Below the pieces are notes generated by a model. It saw only the letters and a program-made list of their open reading frames with translations. It was not told where the DNA came from and did not search any database. The position numbers and the translations under genes are program-made. From Anderseniella sp963759095 (lineage in GTDB: Bacteria; Pseudomonadota; Alphaproteobacteria; Rhizobiales; Aestuariivirgaceae): a stretch of 64,000 nucleotides of DNA. Positions 52,632-61,286 of this stretch are shown here, piece after piece. Each line of letters starts with the position of its first letter. Positions within the stretch are counted from its first letter, which is position 1. The stretch spans positions 62,001 to 126,000 of the forward strand of contig CAVWYF010000009.1 of NCBI GenBank assembly GCA_963759095.1. The letters run 5' to 3'.

Positions 52632-53675
52632 TCACGTAACAAGTGCAACACCTGCTAAGGTGTTGTTGCGATGGGAAAGAGTTATGTTCATCTGTCTCTA
52701 GTAGAGCGGATCAAGATCGATTTGTTGCGTAAGGCGAACCAGTCGATCAGAGAAATTGCGCGCCAGCTTGGCAGAGCCGCATGTACGGTCAGCCGTGAAC
52801 TGAAACGCAATGCAAAACCAACAAAACAATGGACGGGGGTGTATGAGGGTGAACGCGCTCATCAACTGGCCTTGCGACGAAGACGATGGGACTGTCGCTT
52901 CAAGCTGGCGCACCAGCCAGCACTGCGTGCACTTGTTCGCGACCGCCTTGCGATGGGATGGTCACCACAGATGATTGCAGGCCGGCTGGCACTGCATAAC
53001 GCTCACATGCAGATCAGTCATGAGTCAATCTATCGCTTCATCTACCATCGTTCAGCTCAGAAGGATTACTGGCACAGGCTGCTGCCACGGGCAAAACACC
53101 GCAGAGGTAAACTCAAGCGCGGTGGTATCAGTCCGGTTGAGCATATAAAACAGCGCGTTAGCATCCATGAACGGCCCCGATCGGTTACGTCACGCACAAA
53201 ACCCGGCCACTGGGAAGCCGACCTGATGCTGTTTTCCCGCTATGGTCAGGCCGTGTTGGTGCTGCATGAACGAACCTCCAGGTTCACAACCCTCATGCGC
53301 CAGCCTTCCAAGGCTGCCCGGCCTGTGGCAGATCGGCTTTCAAGCTTCCTTGCCAAGCTGCCAGGCCATTTGCGCCAGAGCATCACTTTCGACAATGGGA
53401 CCGAGTTTGCCTTGCATCATGAGCTCAAACCCCTGCTGGCATGTGGCACCTACTTCTGTGATCCTCATGCGCCATGGCAAAAAGGTGGTGTGGAAAACGC
53501 CATCTCAAGGCTCAGGCGATCATTGCCGAGAAAGTCAGACCTGGCAGCCATCCCGGCACAACAGTTGCAGTTCATCACAGACAGGTACAACAATGCGCCA
53601 AGAAAGTGCCTCAACTACAAAACCCCAAACGAGGTCTTCAATCAGATGTTCAACCGTGTTGCACTTCAAACGTGA
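52632..53675 (+). mobile_element. IS30-family insertion sequence, copy 2
   Basis: It is identical to copy 1 at 39525-40568 apart from one base, with the same inverted ends (tcacgtaacaagtgcaacac and gtgttgcacttcaaacgtga). It too is inserted between arms of the CCAGCGAAGGCTGG inverted repeat. Direct orientation of the two copies makes deletion or duplication of the 13-kb segment between them possible by recombination. Confidence 0.88.
52671..53675 (+). CDS. IS30-family transposase, copy 2
   Basis: The 334-residue protein is identical to that of copy 1, with N-terminal HTH and DDE domain (GHWEADLMLF, FDNGTEFALH, WQKGGVENAI). The single silent difference (AAA to AAG at about 53604) lies near the 3' end. 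The frame is intact, so it is probably functional. Confidence 0.95.
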   Translation: MGKSYVHLSLVERIKIDLLRKANQSIREIARQLGRAACTVSRELKRNAKPTKQWTGVYEGERAHQLALRRRRWDCRFKLAHQPALRALVRDRLAMGWSPQMIAGRLALHNAHMQISHESIYRFIYHRSAQKDYWHRLLPRAKHRRGKLKRGGISPVEHIKQRVSIHERPRSVTSRTKPGHWEADLMLFSRYGQAVLVLHERTSRFTTLMRQPSKAARPVADRLSSFLAKLPGHLRQSITFDNGTEFALHHELKPLLACGTYFCDPHAPWQKGGVENAISRLRRSLPRKSDLAAIPAQQLQFITDRYNNAPRKCLNYKTPNEVFNQMFNRVALQT

Positions 53676-53680
53676 CTCCA

Positions 53681-53771
53681 CCTTCCAGCCTTCGCTGGAA
53701 TGACGAGGAGAGAACGGTCGATCGAGGACGGAGAACGGCCTGAGCGAAGCGAAGAAAGCTGTTCGACCAGA
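53681..53771. repeat. Dispersed hairpin repeats right of IS30 copy 2
   Basis: The inverse arm ccagccttcgctggaatgac lies at 53685. The sequence gagaacggcctgagcgaagc plus gaagaaagctgttcgacc at 53731-53768 is the exact inverse of the unit at 39387-39426. Noncoding. Confidence 0.65.
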
Positions 53772-54009
53772 ATGACTCTACTGTGGCAAATAGGACACAG
53801 TTTTCAAAAAAGTGCCGTCACGCCATCGAAACTGATTGTCCTGTTGTCCCATCACATCTAGCGTATGGGAAAGCTCGGGGCGGGCCAGGGGAACTGGGGG
53901 TTGTACGGAGAAGAAGACAGCTGTTGCGTCGTCGATATTGGCACTTGCCATGTCGGCAGGCGCATCAGGTGTGGTCTTCGACTAGTTTAGTTTGAATGGA
54001 ATACTCAAG
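53772..54009 (+). other. Orphan transcription unit? Possible small ORF or RNA before a terminator
   Basis: No recognisable gene lies here, yet the segment ends in a strong intrinsic terminator. One short frame (ATG 53868 to TAG 53993, 41 residues, starting MGKLGAGQGNWGLYGEED and containing three Cys) lacks a ribosome site. The G-rich stretch 53873-53912 may form structure. It could be a small RNA, the remnant 3' end of a deleted gene, or leader sequence. Confidence 0.3.
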
Positions 54010-54039
54010 AGGCGTCGCTTGCTGCGGCGCCTTTTTTGT
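54010..54039 (+). terminator. Intrinsic terminator
   Basis: The stem AGGCG-T-CGC / GCG-G-CGCCT with loop TTGCT is followed immediately by a run of six T. It is a strong Rho-independent terminator on the plus strand, with no recognisable gene upstream. Confidence 0.75.
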
Positions 54040-54059
54040 TAGCGTCTGGGTGAATGTGA

Positions 54060-54644
54060 TTATGCGCGAAGTCCCCTAGTTCAACCCTTGACCTGCGAGT
54101 TGAACCGCATCCAAAAGAGTGCGCCGATTTGCTTAAGGACGACGGCATTGACCTCGCCGTGCGGCAAGGCGGTGCCCCAAAAGGGTCCGGCCTGGTGTCA
54201 GCGGCATTGTTCCCATCAGAGTTTTACGCCGTCTGCAGCCCCGCCTTGCTGGAAGGAAATCACCCTCTGCTGATGCCGGAAGACCTTCAGCATCACACCC
54301 TGCTGTTGGACGGGCACGGGCTTTGGCCGTTGTATATCGAGAAAGTGCTCGGTGGCGGGCCAGCGAGCAAATTTCGCACCATCAAGTTCAGCCAGACCGC
54401 CCACGCCGTTGACGCAGCGCTTGCCGGCCAGGGCGTGGCGCTTGCCAGTGACCTGTTCGCCGCAGACGAAGTCGCTGCAGGCAGGCTGGTCCAGCCGTAT
54501 CCGCAGACGGTGCAGAAGGATCTGGGATTTTTCATTGTGGCGCCTCGCAAATCAAGGAACGCCGCCTCGGTCAGACGGATGTGGGACTGGCTGGTCGAGC
54601 AGAGCCGAACCGGACGCTCCAATGTGATCAATGGGCCGGCGTAA
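54060..54644 (+). pseudogene. 5'-truncated LysR-type regulator (effector domain only)
   Basis: The open frame from 54060 shows LysR effector-domain sequence from about 54084 (TLDLRVEPHPKECADLLKDD, GIDLAVRQG, SEFYAVCSPALLEGNHPLL) to the normal C-terminal end (FFIVAPRKSRNAASVRRMWDW). The whole DNA-binding half is missing. A TGA at 54057 and the terminator just upstream show that the 5' part has been lost, possibly by a deletion related to the nearby IS30. Confidence 0.8.
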
Positions 54645-54789
54645 CGGAGCCCGACAGGCAAACTTCAACAACACCACTTGTTGACATCGTCTCGTTGGAG
54701 ATTTCCTCTATTTGCAGATTTTTTCAGTTTGCGCCGCAGTCCTTCAATACGTTCAAGCAGGCCGACTGTCCGGAGAATTTCCTGATACA

Positions 54790-55215
54790 TCATGCAGCTA
54801 CTGCTTCGCGCAGCGTGGCAAAATGCCGGTCCCAGCCTGCTTCGATGGCCGTCAGCAGGCCAAGTGCATCATCGCCTGCGGCATCAAAACCGTCATGCTG
54901 CAGTAACAACCTGGTGCCGCCGTGCATCTCGTCCAGTTGCCAGGTAACGGTTGTCATGTGTCCGCCCAGCGGTTTGATGGTAAAGGTATATTTGAGCCTT
55001 GAAGGTGGTTTCATTTCCAGAACCGAACCCCAGCAGATTTTCTCCGTCTGACCGTCGTCGGTGGTACCGAGCAGGGCAAACTCCGCGCCCTCGGCCAGAT
55101 CTGCATCAGCCGGGTGAAACCAGACGGCAAGCTTGTCCTTTTCCGTCAGAAACCCCCACACGGTTTCGCGTGATGCGGTAAACATGACTGTTTTTATGAT
55201 GGTTGAGCCGGTCAT
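54790..55215 (-). CDS. SRPBCC (AHSA1-like) domain protein
   Basis: The 141-residue protein has the START/AHSA1 pattern: VMFTASRETVWGFLTEKDKL, AVWFHPADADLAEGAEFALL and TWQLDEMHGGTRLLLQHDGF, ending GWDRHFATLREAVAA. Its start overlaps the stop of the ArsR gene by 4 bases (ATGA). ArsR-SRPBCC pairs of this kind are common; the ligand is unknown. Confidence 0.92.
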   Translation of the reverse strand: MTGSTIIKTVMFTASRETVWGFLTEKDKLAVWFHPADADLAEGAEFALLGTTDDGQTEKICWGSVLEMKPPSRLKYTFTIKPLGGHMTTVTWQLDEMHGGTRLLLQHDGFDAAGDDALGLLTAIEAGWDRHFATLREAVAA

Positions 55216-55553
55216 TTGCTGTTTCCTTCTGCGGCTTTGACCGCTGTTTGGAGTCGGCTGAGTTTGTCGTCCCAGAAATTGCTGAAGTAATCGAGCCAGC
55301 CGGCAACGTCCTTCAGGACCAGGGGTTCGAGACGGTTGATACGTTCGCGGCCTCTTGCATGAACGGAAATCAGGTTGCCCTGCTCCAGTATGGTGAGATG
55401 TTTTTTGACCGCCGCGCGGGTCATGGGAAAATGCTCAGCCATTTCACCGATGGTCATCTCGCCATCGCGCAGATGAGTGAGCATTTCGCGCCTGCTCGGA
55501 TCGGCCAGCGCCCGAAAGGTACCCTGCAGCTCTGACGGCGTGGTCTGAATCAT
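55212..55553 (-). CDS. ArsR/SmtB-family transcriptional regulator
   Basis: The 113-residue protein starts MIQTTPSELQGTFRALADPS and has the winged HTH REMLTHLRDGEMTIGEMAEH with FPMTRAAVKKHLTILEQGNL. It ends in the GWLDYFSNFWDDKLSRLQ segment typical of regulators paired with SRPBCC proteins. No metal-binding Cys pair is present, so a non-metal signal is likely. It is the first gene of the operon and is preceded by two palindromes. Confidence 0.92.
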   Translation of the reverse strand: MIQTTPSELQGTFRALADPSRREMLTHLRDGEMTIGEMAEHFPMTRAAVKKHLTILEQGNLISVHARGRERINRLEPLVLKDVAGWLDYFSNFWDDKLSRLQTAVKAAEGNSK

Positions 55554-55569
55554 GATCCTCTCCATTACA

Positions 55570-55609
55570 ATACCATTTGGTATCATGTTTATATGATACC
55601 TTTTGGTAT
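55570..55609. promoter_or_regulatory. Twin palindromic operators of the ArsR gene
   Basis: Two 14-base dyads, ATACCATTTGGTAT at 55570-55583 and ATACCTTTTGGTAT at 55596-55609, lie 17 and 43 bases upstream of ATG 55553. Centre spacing is 26 bases, about two and a half helical turns. Position and symmetry support autoregulation by the ArsR dimer. Confidence 0.75.
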
Positions 55610-55634
55610 TACGTCAAGAAGATTTGAGATGACC

Positions 55635-56222
55635 TCAGCTTTCGGCTACCGGCGACGGGCCTGTCAGGCCCAGCAGGTCTTCCAGTATCGGATTTATATC
55701 GACCTTCTGCGCCCTGCCCCAATCGGGCTGGTAGGACGGTTTTCTGACCGGGAACACGGTTGCAGTTCCATCGCTTGACCAGACGCCGTCGAAAAACAGA
55801 TCCCGTTCCTTGCGCCGGCGGGGAATAATTGCAGGCGGCCTCGACCAGTTCATGAATGTGGTGCGGGCAGCGGCAACATCGCCTGCCTTCCAGCGCTTTG
55901 CCCAGGTCGCGCGGCGAATGCCACCGGTGTTGTAGTGAAACGACAGGGCGGCACCGAATTGTTCTTCTGTCAGGGCGAAACCGTCGAACACGTCTGCAAC
56001 AGCCGGTACATAGGTTGTGCGCAGCACCCAGTCGAACACTTCAAGACAGCGCCTGATGGTTTGCGGATTGTCCTTGTATCTGGGAAAAACCGTATGTCCG
56101 GATGAGTTGGTGATGCCCACACTCCAGGTCCATACGCCGACACTGTCCAGATAGGCTTCGCGCACAATCGCCTCATGGGAGACAATCTCCTGCGCGACTT
56201 TGACCGTGGTTTTGCTGCTCAC
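55635..56222 (-). CDS. Lysozyme-like glycoside hydrolase (phage-type, GH24)
   Basis: The 195-residue protein begins VAQEIVSHEAIVREAYLDSV, GVWTWSVGITNSSGH, the GH24 pattern with catalytic Glu (SHE), Asp (YLDSVGVWT) and Thr. The second half (SFHYNTGGIRRATWAKRW, DVAAARTTFMNWSRPPAIIP, RRRKERDLFF) is usual for phage or gene-transfer-agent endolysins. No other phage gene is near, so it is probably a domesticated or cryptic remnant. Confidence 0.88.
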   Translation of the reverse strand: MSSKTTVKVAQEIVSHEAIVREAYLDSVGVWTWSVGITNSSGHTVFPRYKDNPQTIRRCLEVFDWVLRTTYVPAVADVFDGFALTEEQFGAALSFHYNTGGIRRATWAKRWKAGDVAAARTTFMNWSRPPAIIPRRRKERDLFFDGVWSSDGTATVFPVRKPSYQPDWGRAQKVDINPILEDLLGLTGPSPVAES

Positions 56223-56439
56223 TTTTTACCATTCGGGTTTTCATGTCGAGGCAACGACAGACCCGGGATACGTTGGCCTGTTTTGGTGATGAAGATTGGG
56301 CTGCACGATGGTCGTTTGATTGAGAAAGTGTGACGCCGACCATCGCGTCAAAAGAGCAACCGGCGCCACCGCCGAACTGCGGCACTGTTTCGGTATTGCG
56401 GGGGCCCTGCTCACGCCGCCTGGAGCCGTCATGTGAAGT

Positions 56440-56910
56440 CTACATCATCCGGTCATTTGCGGCGGTATGTTGAAGTTTAAGCACTTGGTCATGCCCTTTC
56501 ATGACGCCGGTGGCCCGCCATCCAAGCTTTTCATAAAACCCGGTCGCGCGGATATCCGGATCAGGATTGGCAAGCAACCAAATCTCTTCATGGCCCAGGG
56601 AGAAGAGCCAGTTTTGCGTGCGCGCCAATACGGTCTTGCCAATACCCCTGCCTTCATATTCAGGCGCGACGGCAACCACCGCGATTTCGCCGTTCAATCC
56701 ATTGCCCATCGAAAACCCGACCAGCTTTCCGTCATCTTCGCAAACCCAGCCGCTGGCGTCTGATCTCAACTCGTCTGCCATGGACTGCGGCGTGACGCCG
56801 TAATCTTCCTTCAACTCGTCCAGGGTGACGGCGTTTTCTTTGGTTGACAGTCTGACAGCCAAGGCTGCGGGAACATCTTCTGCCCGCATTTGACGATAAG
56901 TAAGTGGCAT
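56440..56910 (-). CDS. GNAT-family N-acetyltransferase
   Basis: The 156-residue protein starts MPLTYRQMRAEDVPAALAVR. The acetyl-CoA-binding motif is VVAVAPEYEGRGIGKTVLAR, followed by FYEKLGWRATGVMKGHDQVL. Substrate unknown. It lies downstream of the response regulator gene on the same strand, about 50 bases away, so it may be part of the same transcript. Confidence 0.92.
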   Translation of the reverse strand: MPLTYRQMRAEDVPAALAVRLSTKENAVTLDELKEDYGVTPQSMADELRSDASGWVCEDDGKLVGFSMGNGLNGEIAVVAVAPEYEGRGIGKTVLARTQNWLFSLGHEEIWLLANPDPDIRATGFYEKLGWRATGVMKGHDQVLKLQHTAANDRMM

Positions 56911-56959
56911 GTCATTTCCGATTTGGATTGCGCTGTTTGAATTCAGCATACGCAACCCG

Positions 56960-57643
56960 CTAGACTGTACCAAAACGGTAGCCGCGGCCACGGACAGTGT
57001 TGATCAGCTTGGTCTCTGCGCCGTCATCGACCTTGGCGCGCAGCCGTCTGATATAGACATCGACCACATTGGTGAGCGGGTCCTGCGACACGCCCCAGAC
57101 ATTCTGCAATATCCTGGCGCGGCTTAATACCTTGCCGGTTTCAACCATCATGAACTCCAGCAAGGCATATTCCAGAGAAGTCAGCTCAATGGTCTTGCCG
57201 GCACGGTTGACGATGAGTGCATCACGATCAAATGACAGGTCCTGGGCCTGCATCATGCCCTTGGCCTGATTCATCTCGCCTGCATCCGACCGACGGTCGA
57301 GACTTTCAAGCCGGGCCAGCAGTTCATCGAAAGCAAAGGGTTTTGTCATGTAGTCATCGGCGCCGAGCCTGAGGCCGCGGACAATGTCGTCGGTGCTGTC
57401 CAGCGCGGTGAGCATCAAAATGGGGGTGCGGTTGTTGTCCAGACGCAGCGACCGGCACACTTCACGCCCGTCAAGCGCAGGCAGCATGACGTCCAGGATG
57501 ATTGCATCCCAGGCCCCTTTGCTGGCGGCATCGAAACCGGACTTGCCGTCGTTCTGGATGTCAACGGTATGACCTTCGGCCTTCAGTCCGCGACCGAGAA
57601 ACTCCACAATCCGGATATCATCCTCAATAATCAGCAACCTCAA
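56960..57643 (-). CDS. OmpR-family response regulator
   Basis: The 227-residue protein has a receiver domain (about 1-115: LLIIEDDIRIVEFLGRGL, phosphoacceptor Asp in AIILDVMLPALDG, LMLTALDSTDD, MTKPFAFDEL) and a winged DNA-binding domain (about 130-225: LTSLEYALLEFMMVETGKVL, ending TVRGRGYRFG). It overlaps the histidine kinase gene by 4 bases, so the pair forms one two-component system. Confidence 0.95.
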   Translation of the reverse strand: MRLLIIEDDIRIVEFLGRGLKAEGHTVDIQNDGKSGFDAASKGAWDAIILDVMLPALDGREVCRSLRLDNNRTPILMLTALDSTDDIVRGLRLGADDYMTKPFAFDELLARLESLDRRSDAGEMNQAKGMMQAQDLSFDRDALIVNRAGKTIELTSLEYALLEFMMVETGKVLSRARILQNVWGVSQDPLTNVVDVYIRRLRAKVDDGAETKLINTVRGRGYRFGTV

Positions 57644-59271
57644 TTCACAGTCTCCATTTCAGCATGTGCGACAGGCTCTGGCTCATTGGGAAGTACTTCA
57701 ACAACAGGAAGCGCAATCCGAATCGCCGTACCGCCGGAAAAATCTGTATCAATCCAGATGCGCCCGCCGTGGGCATTGGTTATCGAGCGCGCGATGGGTA
57801 ACCCCAGGCCGGTGCTCCTGCGCTGGTCCGGGCCCGCTTCCACAGCACCGCGATAAAACCTCTCGAATGCATGACTGGCGTCTTCGTCCGATATGCCCGG
57901 TCCATTGTCTTCAACGCTCAGCCACCATTCGTCATCATGACGGACCAGTGAAACCCTGACGTTGACGCCGGCCGGTGAGTATTCAATCGCATTGCACATC
58001 AAGATCAGCATCAACTGGCACAAGCGCTGAGCGTCTCCCTCCACTGTCACAATCTCATCGCCGAGGTCCATGGACAGCCGGCACCGGTCCTGTTCAAATT
58101 TCGCATGCAGTTGTTCAGCCGCCGCGGCTATCGGCCCGCGCAAATCAATTTCGCTGTGGCGCATGTCCACAACACCTGCCTGTTCGCGCGCAATCAGGAA
58201 GATGTCGTTGACGAACCGGGTCAACTGGTCGGAAATGGCAATGATCCGGCTCAGCGCCGAGTGATAGGTCTCGCGCTGTTTCTGACGCGCCCTGAGGGCG
58301 ACTTCCGCCTCGCCGCGAACCGCGGTGATGGGGGTGCGCAGTTCATGGCCGATGTCGGCAAAGAACTGCCGCCTGGTTTCGTCCCGCCGCCTGAGTTCGT
58401 CATTGGCAACCTGCAGCTCATCGGTTCGCTCCATGACCCGTTGTTCGAGCTGGTCCCTTGCCTCTTCCAGCGCATCGCGCTGGGTTTGCAATTGTCCGGC
58501 CATGGCGTTGAACCGCCCTGACAGCCTGGCAAACTCGTCCCGCCCGGTGATCGGAATGGTATGGTTCAACCTGCCGGACGCAACCAGCTCAGCGCCGTTT
58601 TCCAGATTGCGCAGGCTGTTGGACAGTCTCAATGCAAGAGCATACATCGCCCATCCTGCCACCAGGACACCGCTCAGCGCTGCCAGAATTGCCGCCCAGT
58701 ACGCGACAGTGTTGTAATACTCGATTTCCCTGAGCGCATCGTCCAGTTCCGAACGTTCGTCCGCCACTGCGTTATTGATCAACCCGGTAACTTTATCGTC
58801 GATCCGAACCTCCATGCTGTTGTCGAGAAATTTCCGGGCGTCGGCCACACGGCCATTCTTCAACAGCCGTTCTGTCCGGCGCACATCGGCAAACGCATTC
58901 TGGAGCGCTGTCGCAAGAACCATTGCCCGTTCCCGGTCTTTATCACCTTCGCCATCGCGCAGTCCGACTTCATCCTCATCGGTTGTAGTTTGAGTAATAT
59001 CCGCAACGATTTTTGTAACCCGCGCCTGAGCCTCACCCAGGTCGAAAGTCAGGCTGTTGCCTTCGTTGAGCAGATCGCGGCGGACACGCTTGAATGTGCT
59101 CATTACCTCGCTGGACAGGCTCAGATACCCGGTGAGTTCCTCATAAGCGAGGCTGGTGCGCTTTTGATTGTAGGCTGCACTGTAGGTGTTCCAGAGCAGC
59201 AACAGCGAACATGCGACGACAACCGCCGCAAGAGTGCTGACGCTCATGACGAGTTTGGTTCTGATCTGCAT
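57640..59271 (-). CDS. Sensor histidine kinase
   Basis: The 543-residue protein has a transmembrane helix near residue 8-28, a periplasmic helical sensor (about 30-185), a second helix (about 192-212, YWAAILAALSGVLVAGWAMY), a HAMP domain, a HisKA domain with RQFFADIGHELRTPITAVRG (phosphoacceptor His) and a HATPase domain (NAIEYSPAGVNVRVSL, VEDNGPGISDEDA, STGLGLPIARSI). The signal is unknown. It is transcribed as the second gene after the regulator's partner order (kinase first, coupled to the regulator). Confidence 0.93.
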   Translation of the reverse strand: MQIRTKLVMSVSTLAAVVVACSLLLLWNTYSAAYNQKRTSLAYEELTGYLSLSSEVMSTFKRVRRDLLNEGNSLTFDLGEAQARVTKIVADITQTTTDEDEVGLRDGEGDKDRERAMVLATALQNAFADVRRTERLLKNGRVADARKFLDNSMEVRIDDKVTGLINNAVADERSELDDALREIEYYNTVAYWAAILAALSGVLVAGWAMYALALRLSNSLRNLENGAELVASGRLNHTIPITGRDEFARLSGRFNAMAGQLQTQRDALEEARDQLEQRVMERTDELQVANDELRRRDETRRQFFADIGHELRTPITAVRGEAEVALRARQKQRETYHSALSRIIAISDQLTRFVNDIFLIAREQAGVVDMRHSEIDLRGPIAAAAEQLHAKFEQDRCRLSMDLGDEIVTVEGDAQRLCQLMLILMCNAIEYSPAGVNVRVSLVRHDDEWWLSVEDNGPGISDEDASHAFERFYRGAVEAGPDQRRSTGLGLPIARSITNAHGGRIWIDTDFSGGTAIRIALPVVEVLPNEPEPVAHAEMETVN

Positions 59272-59416
59272 GTCAGGAATAATAGGCTTTCCGTCACCGC
59301 AAGGACAGATGCGTCACATTAACGCCAGATTAATTTGGCGCCTGCATCCGGCTCGCGGAAACATGCCCAGCATGCATAATGTCCGGTCTGGTACCGGTTG
59401 TGGAGTTCACCTGAGC

Positions 59417-60583
59417 ATGGATGGAAGTGGAACACCTGGGGTCCACCGTGACAACGGCAGACTGGTGATTGCTGCAGTGGGACTATTATGTCTTGTGCTG
59501 GGCTCCGTGCATGCGTTTTCGGTGTTTCTGGTACCGCTTGAAACGGCCTATTCGGCGTCCCGGGCAAAGGTCAGCCTGATCTACTCTTTCGCGCTGATCA
59601 CACTGACAATCTCGGTTCTGATAGGGCCGAGATTCTTCCATCGCCTGCCCGCAGGTTCCATCCTGTTGGGTTCCGGCCTGGTCGCCGCCACCGGGACAAT
59701 GATTGCAGCTTTTGCGCCCGGTTTCATTGCGGCGGTGTTCGGGTACGGTTTGCTGTTCGGGGCCGCCAACGGCGTTGGTTACGGCTTTGGTCTGCAGCTT
59801 GCCGCAAAAGCCAATACCGGCCGCGAAGGCATGGCCATGGGCATTGTAACAGCCTGTTACGCCACCGGCGCCATGATCGCGCCCGCCGGGTTTCAGTGGG
59901 CATTGTCCCATGGCGGATTCCAGACCGCCATGCTGGGCCTGACCGTCGCCCTGGTGGGCGCATCGGTTTGCGGATCAATAATTATCAGCGGCACGGGCGC
60001 GCGGCTGGATGCGCCGGCGCGCCAAACCGCACGCGACAAGATCAGGCCGGGCGAAGTGGCACTGCTGTGGACCGGCTTTGGCGCAAGCGTTTTCTCCGGG
60101 CTGATGGTCATCGGGCATGCTGCCGAGATCGCCAGATCAGATCAGCTTGCCCACCTGATCTGGGTTGCGCCTGCCCTGATCGCCGGTTTCAACCTGACAG
60201 GCAGCCTGTCGGGCGGGTATCTGGCCGATGCCATGGCGCCAAGATTGTTACTGGCGGGCCTGGCAATATCTTTATCCGGCGTCCTTGCGGTGCTGGCCGT
60301 CAGCACGCCCGGCCTGCCGGTTCTGGCGGGCCTTGCCTGCGTCGGGTTTTGCTATGGCGCCATCATCTCCATCTACCCGGCCATCATTGCCAAACGCTAC
60401 GGCATGGCCAACAGCGCATGCATTTACGGCCGGGTCTTTACCGCCTGGGGCACTGCCGGACTGGCCGGCCCCTGGCTGGCGGGTGCCCTGTTTGATGCAA
60501 CGGGTGGTTATACGATCGCGCTTGCAGTTGCGGCCGGTCTCAGCCTTGTTTCTGCGCTGGCAGTGCATATGCTGTTTCGGTAG
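59417..60583 (+). CDS. MFS transporter (OFA-like)
   Basis: This is a twelve-helix carrier of about 388 residues starting MDGSGTPGVHRDNGRLVIAA. It has GSVHAFSVFLVPLETAYSAS, GYGLLFGAANGVGYGFGLQL and a second-half block SACIYGRVFTAWGTAGLAGP, resembling oxalate/formate antiporter-type MFS members that move monocarboxylates. Start choice is uncertain (ATG 59363 and 59372 are in frame). It is divergent from the two-component system. Confidence 0.88.
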   Translation: MDGSGTPGVHRDNGRLVIAAVGLLCLVLGSVHAFSVFLVPLETAYSASRAKVSLIYSFALITLTISVLIGPRFFHRLPAGSILLGSGLVAATGTMIAAFAPGFIAAVFGYGLLFGAANGVGYGFGLQLAAKANTGREGMAMGIVTACYATGAMIAPAGFQWALSHGGFQTAMLGLTVALVGASVCGSIIISGTGARLDAPARQTARDKIRPGEVALLWTGFGASVFSGLMVIGHAAEIARSDQLAHLIWVAPALIAGFNLTGSLSGGYLADAMAPRLLLAGLAISLSGVLAVLAVSTPGLPVLAGLACVGFCYGAIISIYPAIIAKRYGMANSACIYGRVFTAWGTAGLAGPWLAGALFDATGGYTIALAVAAGLSLVSALAVHMLFR

Positions 60584-60589
60584 AACAAC

Positions 60590-60640
60590 ATGGGTTCCAC
60601 AGAACCCATAAAGTTGCCCTGACACTTTGAAAGCGATATC
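60590..60640. repeat. Hairpin-containing dispersed repeat (left)
   Basis: The stem ATGGGTTC-CACA-GAACCCAT at 60590-60609 is followed by taaagttgccctgacacttt. A near copy with the same hairpin and downstream words lies at 61297-61345, so the pair brackets the gene at 60677. It may also act as a terminator for the MFS gene. Confidence 0.65.
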
Positions 60641-60676
60641 TAATCGGATCAGGTGCAAAAAACAAAGGTATGGATC

Positions 60677-61276
60677 ATGAGACTGACTTTCGCTGCTTCG
60701 GTAATATTCCTGGCCTCGGCCCTCCCCAGCCAAGCTGAAGACTGTAAAGACAAATTCGCCCAATTGATGATCCACGGCAACGGCATGCATCCGGTGACTA
60801 TCCGCATCACGTCGGAGCCGAAAGGTGGCAAGGTTTCAAAGAACGATTTCTTTTTCAAAGCCACGGGACACTGGATGACGGTGATGACCGATCCGGCAAA
60901 CCAGCCCATCACTCTGGCCTATAACAACAAGATGTATACCTCTTCCGACAAGGGAAAATCCTGGAAGAAAGTCAGGGAGATGGACAGCGAAAAAAACCGG
61001 CTCGACAACATCAAGAACCAGGAAGCCAACTCAAAAACAATAAAGAACGCTGTGTGTAAGGAAGAGACGCTCGACGGTGTCATGCACGACACGGTCGAAG
61101 CCGATTTTGATACCGTGCAGCAGTACAAATCCTCAAACCACTACAAATACTGGGTGAACCGGGAAACCGGATGGGTAACCAAAGCAACATACGATTCCAA
61201 AAGCAGCGGGTATGAGAGTTTCACAACCCAACTCATAGAAAAAGCGCCGGACCTGAAACTGCCCATGCCCGAATAG
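60677..61276 (+). CDS. Secreted hypothetical protein
   Basis: The 199-residue protein starts MRLTFAASVIFLASALPSQA, a clear signal peptide, then an alpha/beta region with a GNGMHPVTIRITSEPKGGKV segment and a Lys-rich helix (DSEKNRLDNIKNQEANSKTI). No family recognised. AAAGG lies upstream of the start. It stands alone between two copies of a hairpin repeat. Confidence 0.65.
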   Translation: MRLTFAASVIFLASALPSQAEDCKDKFAQLMIHGNGMHPVTIRITSEPKGGKVSKNDFFFKATGHWMTVMTDPANQPITLAYNNKMYTSSDKGKSWKKVREMDSEKNRLDNIKNQEANSKTIKNAVCKEETLDGVMHDTVEADFDTVQQYKSSNHYKYWVNRETGWVTKATYDSKSSGYESFTTQLIEKAPDLKLPMPE

Positions 61277-61286
61277 GTATTCCCGA

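Noticed and set aside
53772..54039. 6S, SRP or tmRNA gene
   Set aside because: No diagnostic core of these RNAs could be recognised by eye; only a terminator is certain.
55635..56222. Prophage or gene-transfer-agent cluster around the lysozyme
   Set aside because: No head, tail, terminase or integrase genes are in the neighbourhood.
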